Of a DNA stretch of 64,000 nt, positions 1 through 8,898 are shown piece after piece; the stretch's first letter is position 1, and each line of letters begins with the position of its first letter. The stretch lies in assembly GCA_018222965.1 (NCBI GenBank), contig JAAEZH010000007.1, forward strand, positions 62,001 through 126,000, read 5' to 3'. The notes under the pieces were generated by a model. It made no database searches and was not told where the DNA came from. It saw nothing but the letters and a program-made list of their open reading frames with translations. This DNA is from Bacteroidota bacterium. Its GTDB lineage: Bacteria > Bacteroidota > Bacteroidia > Chitinophagales > Saprospiraceae. Made by a program: the position numbers and the translations under genes.

Positions 1-465
1 AGAGGGATGATTCCAAACCTCCGGGCAGATAAGACGATACCGACCACTGTGGGGAGATTCCCACTTTCTATGGTGCTGTGCATTACTCACCTGACTCAGA
101 TTTCACTCGTAATAAAGGAGAAAAAAATGAGTTTTCCAAATGCCTGCAATAAAGTTCTTTGCCGATAGTACCATACTATACCCAAAGCCAAGTAGTTTGG
201 GATATTATAATTGCTCAAACTCTTTGGTTTGGAGGAATGCCGTACACGAAGTGGCCCAAACAACTTCGATGTAGGTATATTCTGCGGAAATAGTAGATTC
301 AGGAAACTATTTTTACTTTAGATGCATTATAATTGTGGAAATATCCAAAAGGGGCTTTTTTGATGATTGTTGAGTTTGTAGCCATTTTTAATAGAGATGG
401 AGACGTACTTGAGGTCTTTTTTAACTCTTTGCGGAATAATTGTTGGTTTTTACAAACAGAATTGC
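1..465. other. left edge, no supported gene
   Basis: I find no gene I can support here. One plus-strand frame is open from the window edge to a stop at 166-168 and another ends at a stop at 28-30, so the first bases could be the tail of a gene lying outside the window, but neither tail is recognisable. A weak hairpin with GTGGG/CCCAC arms lies at 49-64 and could be that gene's terminator. The rest is AT-rich and looks like an upstream region of the sigma factor gene. Confidence 0.4.
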
Positions 466-496
466 TTGACTACAAACAAAAATTCCGGTACTTTTG
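466..496 (+). promoter_or_regulatory. Bacteroidota-type promoter for rpoD
   Basis: TTG at 466-468 and TACTTTTG at 489-496 match the Bacteroidota -33 (TTG) and -7 (TAnnTTTG) elements, with 20 nt between them. Transcription would start near 503, leaving a leader of about 145 nt before the rpoD start codon. A 70-codon open frame that spans this promoter (397-609) is therefore probably not a gene. Confidence 0.6.
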
Positions 497-648
497 CACT
501 TTGTAAGACCACTTGCAAATGCGACAAAACCAGAGCCCTGATTTCCACTCTAACACGTACACCCCTTTATTACGGAAGCGATAATAACTTTCGGGCCTCT
601 CTGGCCTGAGCATCATACTATTGTATACTTTAAAATACGGTTGCCTAA

Positions 649-1518
649 ATGAGACAGCTTAAGATCACAAAGTCGATTACGAATCGCGAGAGTCAGTCAC
701 TTGAAAAGTACTTGCAGGAAATTGGTAAAGTTGACCTGCTTACTCCGGAAGAGGAGGTTGATCTTGCGAAACGGATCAAACAAGGCGACCAGACAGCACT
801 GGAAAAGCTTACCAAAGCCAACTTACGCTTCGTAGTGTCAGTGGCCAAACAATATCAAAATCAGGGTTTATCACTGAGTGACCTGATCAACGAGGGCAAC
901 CTGGGTTTGATCAAAGCCGCACAGCGATTTGATGAAACCCGTGGTTTTAAGTTTATTTCCTATGCCGTTTGGTGGATTCGACAATCGATCCTGCAGGCTC
1001 TTGCTGAGCAGTCACGGATTGTGCGTCTGCCACTGAATAAGGTAGGTTCACTAAATAAAATCAACAAAGCTTTTTCCGAGCTTGAGCAGGAATTTGAGCG
1101 CGAGCCCTCTCCGGAAGAGTTGGCAGAGCAACTCGAAATTCCTACAGAAGAAGTAGAAACTACGCTGGGCGTAGCTGCCCGTCACGTATCCATGGATGCT
1201 CCATTTGTGGAAGGGGAAGATAACTCTTTGTTGGATGTGCTTGAAAACAGTGCCACACCTGGTACTGATCAGGCATTGGAGTATCAGGAGTCTCTCCGTC
1301 GGGAAATCGAACGTTCACTAAGCACGCTAACAGAGCGTCAGTGTGATGTCATCAAATTGTACTTCGGCATTGGTGTCGAACACCCGATGTCGCTGGAAGA
1401 TATAGGTGAAAAATTTGGCCTCACCCGGGAGCGGGTAAGGCAGATCAAGGATAAAGCAATCAACAAACTGCGCTCCGCCAACCGGAGTAAATTGTTGAAA
1501 CACTATCTCGGCTCCTAA
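649..1518 (+). CDS. rpoD: primary RNA polymerase sigma factor (RpoD/SigA)
   Basis: This 289-residue protein is the housekeeping sigma factor that directs core RNA polymerase to most promoters. The N-terminus ([20 protein letters not shown]) opens directly with region 1.2. Region 2, at about residues 75-140, contains [19 protein letters not shown] and [10 protein letters not shown], the core-binding, -10 recognition and melting segments. Region 3 follows, and region 4.2 near the C-terminus carries the helix-turn-helix [19 protein letters not shown]. The length and the absence of region 1.1 and of the non-conserved insert fit the short Bacteroidota RpoD, whose holoenzyme reads TAnnTTTG promoters like several in this window. 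It is a single-gene unit with its own promoter and a strong terminator. The start is the only ATG in register with the family N-terminus. Confidence 0.97.
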   Translation: MRQLKITKSITNRESQSLEKYLQEIGKVDLLTPEEEVDLAKRIKQGDQTALEKLTKANLRFVVSVAKQYQNQGLSLSDLINEGNLGLIKAAQRFDETRGFKFISYAVWWIRQSILQALAEQSRIVRLPLNKVGSLNKINKAFSELEQEFEREPSPEELAEQLEIPTEEVETTLGVAARHVSMDAPFVEGEDNSLLDVLENSATPGTDQALEYQESLRREIERSLSTLTERQCDVIKLYFGIGVEHPMSLEDIGEKFGLTRERVRQIKDKAINKLRSANRSKLLKHYLGS

Positions 1519-1539
1519 GCAGGACTTGCCGAGCCCGGG

Positions 1540-1577
1540 CGCCCGGCTGGAGATTTCACTCCGGCCGGGCGTTTTTT
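1540..1577 (+). terminator. rho-independent terminator of rpoD
   Basis: GC-rich inverted repeat (GCCCGGCTGGAG / CTCCGGCCGGGC, 1541-1570) with a six-base loop, followed by a T tract, 22 nt after the rpoD stop codon. Confidence 0.93.
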
Positions 1578-1625
1578 AATATTGCTTAACTGAATAGCTC
1601 AACCATAACCATATAAAACCTACAC

Positions 1626-3101
1626 ATGAACGAAAAGGAAATGCTTATCCGCAGTCAGTCGGATCAGTCATTGCAGAACTGGCGCGAACAGGAAAAACGC
1701 GCTTTGGAGTTGCTTCGGATCGTTGGAGAATTGCGCTTCGACCGCTCTGTAGAGTTGATCCTCTTCCGCCGGGACATTTACGATGCCCGTCCCAGTAAGG
1801 TGCTTAACGATCACCTCTTTGCCAAAAATTATGTGCAGAAGCCGATTTCCATTGAAACAACGCTGGCAGTAGCCCGTGAGATCGAAAAAATGCCCGAACT
1901 CGGCCCGGCCCGTATCGATATCGGAATGATCGGTGCCGAATGGCTGATCGAACACGAGATTGAAAACCTCAGCGACTTTGTACGAAACCGCCTGCGCCAT
2001 ATCCTGGATGCGCCGCTTCCGGAACTCGAAGCATCAGATGTGGTTTTGTATGGATTTGGTCGTATCGGGCGCCTGGCTGCTCGCCGGATCCTGGAACTGA
2101 CCGGCCGCGGAGAACAGCTTCGTCTCAAAGCCATTGTCCTGCGTTCTAAAATGAAGGACCGGTATGAGGAAGTGAAAAAACGGGCCGCTCTGCTTCAATC
2201 TGATTCGGTGCACGGCGATTTCCACGGGACCGTTGAGGTTTCGGCAGATGGCAATGAGCTGATCGTAAATGGCAACCGCATTCAAATGATCTTTGCCAAT
2301 CAGCCGAGTGATATTGACTACACAATTTATGGCATTACCAATGCTCTGCTGATTGATAATACAGGTGTTTGGCGCGATAAGGAAGCCCTGAGCCAGCATT
2401 TGCGTCCCGGTATTCAACAGGTGATGCTCACCGCACCGGGGAAGGATGTACCTAATATTGTATACGGAGTCAATCAGGACGACTTTGACCTGAAGAAGGA
2501 CAACGTTTTCTGTGCAGCTTCCTGCACAACTAATGCCATTGTTCCCGTACTTAAAGTCATGGACTCTAAATACGGCATTGCTTCGGGCCATATCGAAACC
2601 ATTCACGCATATACCAGTGACCAGAATTTGCTGGATAATTTCCATAAGAAACCACGCAGGGGGAGGGGAGCTGCCGTAAATATGGTGCTTACAACTACCG
2701 GTGCTGCAAAAGCAGTAGCCAAAGTACTCCCGCGTCTGGGCGGTAAACTAACCGGCAATGCAGTGCGCGTACCCACGCCAAATGTATCACTGGCTATCCT
2801 GAACCTTCGACTGGAGTCCAAAACTTCGATGAAGGAACTCAATAATATGTTGCGGGAAGCAGCTTACCACGGCGACCTGGTGGAGCAGATTCACTTCTCC
2901 AACTCGACTGAATACGTTTCTACCAATGCGGTTGGAATGACCAGTACTTCGGTTCTGGATGCTCCCTCCACCATTGTTTCGGAAGACGGACACAATGCTA
3001 CCATATATCTTTGGTATGACAATGAATACGGCTATACCTGTCAGGTTGTACGCCTGGCAAAACACGCAGCTGCTGTGCGTCGTCCTTGTTTTTATGGATG
3101 A
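1626..3101 (+). CDS. glyceraldehyde-3-phosphate dehydrogenase, long form
   Basis: This enzyme oxidises glyceraldehyde 3-phosphate to 1,3-bisphosphoglycerate with NAD(P), or runs in reverse in gluconeogenesis, in the cytoplasm. At 491 residues it is about 150 longer than classical GAPDH. The extra length is an N-terminal segment of roughly 135 residues, predicted helical and rich in charged residues. The Rossmann glycine motif VVLYGFGRIGRLAARRIL begins near residue 140. The catalytic cysteine lies in AASCTTNAI and the catalytic histidine in ETIHAYTSDQ. GRGAAVNMVLTTTGAAKAVA and WYDNEYGYTCQV are typical of the catalytic and C-terminal parts. Long GAPDHs of this design occur in Bacteroidota beside classical ones, and the role of the extension is unknown to me. 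The gene sits alone between the rpoD terminator and a convergent Lrp gene. Confidence 0.93.
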   Translation: MNEKEMLIRSQSDQSLQNWREQEKRALELLRIVGELRFDRSVELILFRRDIYDARPSKVLNDHLFAKNYVQKPISIETTLAVAREIEKMPELGPARIDIGMIGAEWLIEHEIENLSDFVRNRLRHILDAPLPELEASDVVLYGFGRIGRLAARRILELTGRGEQLRLKAIVLRSKMKDRYEEVKKRAALLQSDSVHGDFHGTVEVSADGNELIVNGNRIQMIFANQPSDIDYTIYGITNALLIDNTGVWRDKEALSQHLRPGIQQVMLTAPGKDVPNIVYGVNQDDFDLKKDNVFCAASCTTNAIVPVLKVMDSKYGIASGHIETIHAYTSDQNLLDNFHKKPRRGRGAAVNMVLTTTGAAKAVAKVLPRLGGKLTGNAVRVPTPNVSLAILNLRLESKTSMKELNNMLREAAYHGDLVEQIHFSNSTEYVSTNAVGMTSTSVLDAPSTIVSEDGHNATIYLWYDNEYGYTCQVVRLAKHAAAVRRPCFYG

Positions 3102-3106
3102 TAGAT

Positions 3107-3165
3107 AGTTTGGGTTTGAGTGTGGGTGTGGGTGTGTGGGTTGGCCTCACACTCAAACCCAAACT
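3107..3165. terminator. GT/CA-rich inverted repeat between convergent genes
   Basis: An 18-nt arm, AGTTTGGGTTTGAGTGTG at 3107-3124, is the exact reverse complement of 3148-3165. The loop and flanks are built from further GGGTGT and CCCACT words, out to about 3184. It lies between the convergent GAPDH and Lrp genes and overlaps the last codons of the latter, so it probably stops transcription from both sides. There is no T tract, so termination is inferred from position and stem length. Confidence 0.6.
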
Positions 3166-3182
3166 CAAACTCCCACTCCCAC

Positions 3183-3653
3183 TCACTTATCCGTTATATC
3201 CAATGGTCTGTTGATGCTCTCCTGCAAAGATATGAGCGTCTCTGTGCGCTGAATGCCGGAGATCTTTTGAATCTTATCGTGCAATACTTCCCGAAGGTGA
3301 TTGGTGTCCCGACAGATAATTTTGGCGAGAATGTTGTATTGACCGGTGGTATAATGCGCACCCACGATTTCAGGAATGCGGGCCAGTTCTTCAGCCACTT
3401 CATCATAGAGGGAGCTTCGGTCCAGATAGATACCCAGAAAGGCACTGATGTCATATCCCAGCAAACTGTGGTCAATGTCGAGATTATAGCCCTGTACAAT
3501 CCCCATGTCTTCCAGTTTCTTCATTCTTACATGAATGGTTCCTCCGGATACAAATAGCTTTTTGGCAATTTCTGTAAACGGGGTTTTGGAATTGTGCATG
3601 AGGATGGAAAGGATCTGCCGATCCAATTGATCCAATTCCTGATTTTTACTCAT
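3183..3653 (-). CDS. Lrp/AsnC family transcriptional regulator
   Basis: A 156-residue DNA-binding regulator of the feast/famine family, which controls amino-acid and related metabolism in response to small ligands. The N-terminal helix-turn-helix covers about residues 5-55 (LDQLDRQILSILMHNSKTPF, then IAKKLFVSGGTIHVRMKKLE). The C-terminal half is the RAM ligand-binding and oligomerisation domain, including GAHYTTGQYNILAKIICRD. I chose the internal start MSKNQELD because the family begins right before the LDxxDxxIL helix; an upstream ATG at 3689 would add 12 residues without family support. It is transcribed alone, convergent with GAPDH. The ligand and targets cannot be told from the sequence. 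Confidence 0.92.
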   Translation of the reverse strand: MSKNQELDQLDRQILSILMHNSKTPFTEIAKKLFVSGGTIHVRMKKLEDMGIVQGYNLDIDHSLLGYDISAFLGIYLDRSSLYDEVAEELARIPEIVGAHYTTGQYNILAKIICRDTNHLREVLHDKIQKISGIQRTETLISLQESINRPLDITDK

Positions 3654-3762
3654 ACTTTGTTCTGCAAGTGGTTTCAAAATTGTCAACAATTTGCGAAATT
3701 CCTTTCGATAATTGAAATACTAGCTGCATATTTCCGTAATAATTAAGTAATTGCAAATTGGA

Positions 3763-3789
3763 TTGCCCTTGCTTTCGCGAAAGCGGCAA
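3763..3789. repeat. GCTTTCGCGAAAGC palindrome in a larger hairpin
   Basis: A perfect 14-nt palindrome, GCTTTCGCGAAAGC (3771-3784), flanked by TTGCC (3763-3767) and GGCAA (3785-3789). It sits in the divergent region between the Lrp gene and the S41 protease gene and could be a regulator site, possibly for the neighbouring Lrp protein, or a dispersed palindrome. No other perfect copy was seen in the window. Confidence 0.4.
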
Positions 3790-3899
3790 TAGCAAAAACA
3801 AGCGACAGACTAATTATTCAATACGGAATAAGGGGCTCATGCTAAACAATTTGCTCTTCCATGTGTAGTATTTTTCGAGTATTATAGATGGATATCAAA

Positions 3900-3947
3900 T
3901 ATCTTTGGTTCAATTAGGAAGAAGCAGCGCAACTTCCCTTATTTTTG
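3900..3947 (+). promoter_or_regulatory. two TAnnTTTG elements upstream of the S41 protease gene
   Basis: TATCTTTG at 3900-3907 and TATTTTTG at 3940-3947 both fit the Bacteroidota -7 element, 60 and 20 nt before the start codon. No convincing TTG -33 element is correctly spaced for either, so which one is used is open. Confidence 0.4.
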
Positions 3948-3966
3948 CTCCCGACAATAACTTTTC

Positions 3967-5628
3967 ATGGTACAACAATCAACAAATCGAAACTGGAAAA
4001 TCTGGTTGCCTTTCCTGATCTCGCTGGTTTTGGTAATCGGAATACTGGTAGGGATGCGACTGCCTTCTGCACAGCCTGCAATACGGGTAGTGCATCAGGA
4101 TGATGTAAATGCCAATGCGCTTGGCAGGGGGAAAGTCGAGGAATTGATCCGGTACATAGAGGCCAAATATGTGGACCCGGTAGACCGTGAAAAGTTGCTC
4201 AATGATGCCATCGCCAGTGTAATGGATGATCTCGATCCCCATTCTAATTATTACTCTGCCGAAGATGCCATTGGAGTCAAGGAAAGCCTGGAAGGGAAAT
4301 TCGATGGCATTGGAATAGAATTTCTGATCATCGACGATACCATAATGGTGCTCAATGCCATGCCAGATGGTCCTTCCTGGGAAGCGGGTATCAAACAGGG
4401 AGATAAGCTGATTAGTGTGGGCGATAGTCTGGTAGCCGGTGTAGGTATCAACAGCGAACAGATCATGAATCTTTTGCGCGGAGAGAAAGGCAGCGAAGTA
4501 GATATTACTGTTCTCGATGCGGAAACACAGGAGTTGACTGATTATACCATCGCCCGCGATCGCATACCAACGAGTAGCGTTGAAACAGCTTTTATGCTTG
4601 ATCCCAATACGGGATTCATCAGGCTTTCTCGTTTTACCGCCCAAACCTATGAAGAGTTTATGCAAAACCTCGAGGGGATGGTGGAAAAGGATAAGCTGGA
4701 AAACCTGGTCATAGATCTTCGTCAAAATCCAGGGGGTTATTTACAGGAAACCACCCAGATCCTGAGTCAGTTGTTTCATGAAAATGATAAATTACTGGTT
4801 TACACCGAAGGGAGAACATCTCCCAGAAAAGAATTTGAAACAACAGGCCGACCGTTCTTCGATGTAAATCGCATTGTGGTTCTTATTGATGAAGGATCTG
4901 CTTCGGCCAGTGAAATTCTTGCCGGTGCTATTCAGGATAATGACAGGGGGATTCTGGTTGGTAGAAGGTCTTTTGGAAAGGGTCTTGTTCAGGAACGGTA
5001 CAGCCTTTCCGATGGCTCCGAGATACATCTCACGGTGGCTCGATATTATACGCCATCCGGCCGTTCGATCCAGAAATCATATTCCGACAAGGATGAATAC
5101 AGTCGGGATGTTGCTGATCGCTATATGAATGGGGAAATGATTGATGAGGATAGCATTAAGCTCCAGGATTCAACGGTGTTTTACACAAGCCGGGGCCGCG
5201 CGGTTTATGCAGGAGGAGGCATTACACCTGATGTCTTTGTCCCTATCGATACCCAATTGTTGAGCGATACTTATCTGCTTTTGCTTCGACAAATCCCTGC
5301 ATTTGTGTTCCGATACATGGAAGGAGAAAAGAAATCCTTTGAAGGGGTTTCGGAAGAGGAATTTATTGCAGAGTATCGGGTGCCGGAGTCGGTTTTTGAA
5401 GATTTTTTGGCTTACGCCGAAGGACGTATTGATCGCTTTGAAAGTACGGAAACGGAGATTCAGGATGTTTCTCCCTGGCTTCGAAACGATGTTAAGGCTC
5501 GTATGGGGCGCTACCTGTATGGAGCGGATGCTTACTTTGCCATTAGCAACCAAATGGATGCCGATGTGCAAAAAGCTCTGGAATTGGTAGTGAAGCCGGA
5601 AGATCAGTGGAGAGCAAGTATCGAGTAG
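3967..5628 (+). CDS. S41 family C-terminal processing protease
   Basis: A 553-residue serine protease of the tail-specific (CtpA/Prc) family, which trims or degrades envelope proteins from their C-termini. An N-terminal membrane anchor (WLPFLISLVLVIGILVGM, about residues 13-30) puts the enzyme in the periplasm. The CtpA N-terminal helical segment is followed by a PDZ domain at about 105-195 that would bind substrate C-termini. The peptidase core contains RQNPGGYL, then the nucleophile Ser313 in DEGSASASEILAGA and the general base Lys338 in RRSFGKGLVQ, 25 residues later as in the Prc Ser-Lys dyad. A C-terminal extension of about 130 residues resembles that of other Bacteroidota members. It ends one base before the end of the opposite-strand GH36-like gene. 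Confidence 0.95.
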   Translation: MVQQSTNRNWKIWLPFLISLVLVIGILVGMRLPSAQPAIRVVHQDDVNANALGRGKVEELIRYIEAKYVDPVDREKLLNDAIASVMDDLDPHSNYYSAEDAIGVKESLEGKFDGIGIEFLIIDDTIMVLNAMPDGPSWEAGIKQGDKLISVGDSLVAGVGINSEQIMNLLRGEKGSEVDITVLDAETQELTDYTIARDRIPTSSVETAFMLDPNTGFIRLSRFTAQTYEEFMQNLEGMVEKDKLENLVIDLRQNPGGYLQETTQILSQLFHENDKLLVYTEGRTSPRKEFETTGRPFFDVNRIVVLIDEGSASASEILAGAIQDNDRGILVGRRSFGKGLVQERYSLSDGSEIHLTVARYYTPSGRSIQKSYSDKDEYSRDVADRYMNGEMIDEDSIKLQDSTVFYTSRGRAVYAGGGITPDVFVPIDTQLLSDTYLLLLRQIPAFVFRYMEGEKKSFEGVSEEEFIAEYRVPESVFEDFLAYAEGRIDRFESTETEIQDVSPWLRNDVKARMGRYLYGADAYFAISNQMDADVQKALELVVKPEDQWRASIE

Positions 5629-5629
5629 G

Positions 5630-7327
5630 CTAAGGTTCGAGTTCGAGGCTGCTAATTTCCCAGGTTTCCCGGCTTAGGTTAAAGATAGCCCGCCCAAAAC
5701 TTCCCTGGTATTTAAAAATGACCATGTACCGATTATCATCCAGTCTGGAGACTTCGGAGACTGCTGCATGTCGGTATCCCTTAAGTTCCTGAAACTGCTT
5801 CTTTTCACTTTCGGCGTAAGCCGCAAAATTATCAGCAGTAAAATGGATGTCTCCCAGTAATAAGTTGAGCATAAACAGCATTTGCCTTTGGTGATCACTC
5901 AGGGCATTTCCCTTTTCCGAAAGTAGAAAAATCCCGGGATCCACCCGGAAGAAGCGATTGTTGAGCATCCAACGGGCCAGTATGTTTTTTAAGGCATTTC
6001 GAGTCGATGATCTTTCCCTGTTTCTCAACCAGGAGGCCACTTTATGCTCTTTTTTTAAATGCAGTTCCGGACTGATCTGCGCAAAGTCGCATTGGCCGAA
6101 TGCGGCTGCCATCGGCACGCCACAGGCCAGCAGTTTAACCTCCGGGCCAACGAGATGCCGAATGAATTCCACCGCTTCAAACATGACCTGCCCCCGGGTT
6201 TTTGAGGTGGGAGGAGCCAGTGCAGCTGCAAAAAGGCAATCCAGTTTTAGCAGTTGGAATCCCCAGTGTCGACAGATTACATGAAAGATCCCTGTGAGGT
6301 ATTCCCGGACCCCGGGATGAAAAACATTGAGTGCGTAATACCAGCCGCCCCATTTTCTGTTGTTCCCCACTGCGAGCGGTTTCCCTTTTTTATCCTTTAG
6401 CAACCAGTCCTTGTGTTTTTGGTAAATCGCTGATTTCCTGCTGCATATATACGGAGCGATCCACAATCCGGCATCCATTTGCTGGAAATTGATTTCCCGA
6501 ACCAGGCGATTCATCTGATTGTCAAATGCTTTATTCAATTGCAGCCAGTCACCTACCTGGGCCTGATACCCCTGACCGATCAGAAAATAACTGATATCCG
6601 GATTAGCTTGTTTGCAGGATCTTGCTTCCTCAATCAGGATGTCCGGACTTATGGCCCTTTGGTATTGTTGCCAACTTTGCCAGCCAAAGGCATTTTCAGG
6701 GGGTAAACCCGGTAGATCATACATGTTTCGCCAACGATCTGCAGCTTCGGAAAGTCGACCTTTAAACAGCAACATCTCCAGAGCAGGGTAGGAGTGCGAT
6801 AATTTCAACTGGTCTATGTCCAGGGAGATACACAGGCGACCGGCTCGGGTATCGTGTTGAATTAGGCTGAAGCAGCTTCTTTCATTTAGGGAGGCTATGA
6901 AACAAACAGCCGGCCCCGCTTCCCGAATGTAGGAATAAGTCCAGCTGTGCAGTTGCCCTTTTCCCCGCTTGATCCCCTTGATCCACTCGTCTCCAAAATA
7001 TTTGAAATAGGGTCGTCCGAGTTTTCGAAGGCGTGGGATTTCACTACCGGCAAACATCTCTCCGCTTTCCGACCAGGACTGATAGCCATTGATGAAAATG
7101 CGCTGTTTCTTTTGGTACTGGTAGGCACAAGTAAGTCGGCAGGCCTTAAGCGTTATGCTTTTCTTGGGATGAATAGTGAGTTGAAATTGGGCACCCTCTG
7201 CTTGTTGTATGCGGTTCCAGCCGGCATCTATAAACAGATCCTCGTTGCGAAAAGGCCTTGCCAATATCTGGCTGATCTTGTGATCGTCGTATTCGAGTTC
7301 CAGTGTCCAGTCTGCCGGTGATAACAT
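5630..7327 (-). CDS. GH36-like alpha-galactosidase homologue with altered active site
   Basis: A 565-residue homologue of GH36 alpha-galactosidases, which cleave terminal alpha-galactosides by a retaining mechanism. The beta-sandwich N-terminal part runs to about 200 and the catalytic barrel from about 210. The nucleophile is present (Asp363 in LLKLDCLFAAAL). The acid/base position, Asp in the usual RIGPD motif, reads QISPE (Glu421) and its arginine is Gln417. The substrate-binding DDG motif reads GQG at 251-253. No signal peptide is visible. It follows the DUF389 gene by 17 nt and is probably co-transcribed. The fold assignment is secure; the activity is doubtful, since three active-site positions differ from the family pattern as I know it. 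Confidence 0.8.
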   Translation of the reverse strand: MLSPADWTLELEYDDHKISQILARPFRNEDLFIDAGWNRIQQAEGAQFQLTIHPKKSITLKACRLTCAYQYQKKQRIFINGYQSWSESGEMFAGSEIPRLRKLGRPYFKYFGDEWIKGIKRGKGQLHSWTYSYIREAGPAVCFIASLNERSCFSLIQHDTRAGRLCISLDIDQLKLSHSYPALEMLLFKGRLSEAADRWRNMYDLPGLPPENAFGWQSWQQYQRAISPDILIEEARSCKQANPDISYFLIGQGYQAQVGDWLQLNKAFDNQMNRLVREINFQQMDAGLWIAPYICSRKSAIYQKHKDWLLKDKKGKPLAVGNNRKWGGWYYALNVFHPGVREYLTGIFHVICRHWGFQLLKLDCLFAAALAPPTSKTRGQVMFEAVEFIRHLVGPEVKLLACGVPMAAAFGQCDFAQISPELHLKKEHKVASWLRNRERSSTRNALKNILARWMLNNRFFRVDPGIFLLSEKGNALSDHQRQMLFMLNLLLGDIHFTADNFAAYAESEKKQFQELKGYRHAAVSEVSRLDDNRYMVIFKYQGSFGRAIFNLSRETWEISSLELEP

Positions 7328-7344
7328 GCGGGAAAATTTAATGC

Positions 7345-8742
7345 TTATTCAGTAACCAGACGGATCTTGTTGGTCTTTGTGCGGGCTTTCAGCCAGTCAC
7401 TGAGCTGGTTTAATTCCTGCTTCCGCGGATTGCGTTTAAATTTGACATACGCCAGATAGGCAGTATCCATTTGAAGGCTGTCGATGTGGGATATTATGCT
7501 GTATGACACAGAAAGTTCTTCCACATTTTGATTGATGGTGCGTACCTCGGAAACCAGATCCTGTATAGGCATTTCCTGAGACCGATATCGAATGATCTCT
7601 TCTTCCAGTAATTTGATACGGGCGTCTTTGGTGGCCAGTAGTTCTTCGTTTCGTTTATAGAGGTCTTCAATGATACCTGTGCGCATCTGCTGGTTTAGTT
7701 GTTCCAGGGTTTGCATGTCGACGCCATTGTCCTCCTGGTATCCCTGGCGGATGGTAAGCTTGGCATCTTCAATGCCGTATTCTACCATTTTAGACCGGGC
7801 CTGCTCCAGGAATTCTTCGGGCACTGGTTCTCCGTAAAGCGTTACATCTATGGTTCTTTTTCCGGCTTCCGTTTCAATGCGTTTGGAGATGACCTGGCAA
7901 TTGTCAAATTGCAATTCGTCCCGGATGTAAAGGTTTGCATTTTGCTCGAACACAGTCTTTTGTACAACCCGGTAAGCAGTAATAACACTGGGAATGATGG
8001 TCAGGATAACCAGGATGCTGATGTATTGCCTTACTTTAGATTCCCGCTCGGAGTCGACAAATTCCTTTTTCGGAAATTTAAGGTAGCGCACAATTACATA
8101 GGTAGCCACGCTGATAAATACGCTGTTGATGAAGAAGAGATACATGGCTCCAAAGAAAAAATTCCACTGGGCCGTTGCCAGTCCATAACCTGCTGTACAG
8201 AGCGGCGGCATGAGCGCAGTAGCAATAGCTACTCCCGGGATGGCGTTGCTTTTCTCTGCTCTGGAGCCGGCAATAATTCCCGCCAGGCCGCCAAACAGGG
8301 CAATAAGCACATCCCACATGGTGGGCTGTGTTCGGGCCAGTAATTCGGAGGAAGCTTCCTGTAAAGGGGTTATCCAGAAGTAAGCGGCAGAGGTCAATAC
8401 CGCCATGGCAACCGCAATTAGCAGATTCTTGGCAGCTTTTATAATCAACTGAAAATCATTGATCCCAACCCCGAGTCCGACACCCATGATCGGGCCCATA
8501 AGCGGGGATATTAGCATCGCACCGATAACGACTGCCGTGCTGTTTACGTTTAGACCGACAGAAGCGACCAGGATGGCAAAGATGAGAATCCAAAGATTGG
8601 TACCCCGAAAAATCACCTGCTTGCGAATTTCTTCTATAGTCTGTCTTTCGCTTGCCTGGTCTTCCTGCAGGTCAAAGCGATCTCTAAAAAAGTTTCGGAC
8701 TTCGGATAACAATCTTAGTCCGGTTGTTTTTCTTCCAGGCAT
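7345..8742 (-). CDS. DUF389 family membrane protein
   Basis: A 465-residue integral membrane protein of the DUF389 (TIGR00341) family, whose biochemical role is not established. A short charged N-terminus is followed by membrane segments containing the family signature VVIGAMLISPLMGPIMGVG and a second conserved stretch, SNAIPGVAIATALMPPLCTA. The C-terminal 190 residues are soluble, with a coiled-coil-like section rich in Glu, Gln and Arg (MRTGIIEDLYKRNEELLATK). I start it at MPGRKTTG (8742); an in-frame ATG at 8829 would add 29 residues unlike the family. It is the first gene of a probable two-gene unit with the GH36-like gene. Confidence 0.85.
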   Translation of the reverse strand: MPGRKTTGLRLLSEVRNFFRDRFDLQEDQASERQTIEEIRKQVIFRGTNLWILIFAILVASVGLNVNSTAVVIGAMLISPLMGPIMGVGLGVGINDFQLIIKAAKNLLIAVAMAVLTSAAYFWITPLQEASSELLARTQPTMWDVLIALFGGLAGIIAGSRAEKSNAIPGVAIATALMPPLCTAGYGLATAQWNFFFGAMYLFFINSVFISVATYVIVRYLKFPKKEFVDSERESKVRQYISILVILTIIPSVITAYRVVQKTVFEQNANLYIRDELQFDNCQVISKRIETEAGKRTIDVTLYGEPVPEEFLEQARSKMVEYGIEDAKLTIRQGYQEDNGVDMQTLEQLNQQMRTGIIEDLYKRNEELLATKDARIKLLEEEIIRYRSQEMPIQDLVSEVRTINQNVEELSVSYSIISHIDSLQMDTAYLAYVKFKRNPRKQELNQLSDWLKARTKTNKIRLVTE

Positions 8743-8898
8743 AAGGAGTTCTAAGAATATGCCTAAAGGTATTGAAGTTTTTTTTCCTTTAGACAGGATA
8801 TTAGACGTGCAAATTGGGAAAAAGAACATGGGAGTTGGATTTTTTGACCAGAAATCCCTAATTTTTAGGATCGCTTTGAGTAATCAATCCCGTAACCC

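Noticed and set aside
397-609. 70-residue open frame before rpoD
   Set aside because: It spans the TTG/TAnnTTTG promoter of rpoD and has an unusual cysteine- and threonine-rich composition with no signal or family.
2034-2645. 203-residue open frame on the minus strand inside the GAPDH gene
   Set aside because: It lies opposite a clear conserved enzyme gene and mirrors its codon pattern; no start context or family supports it.
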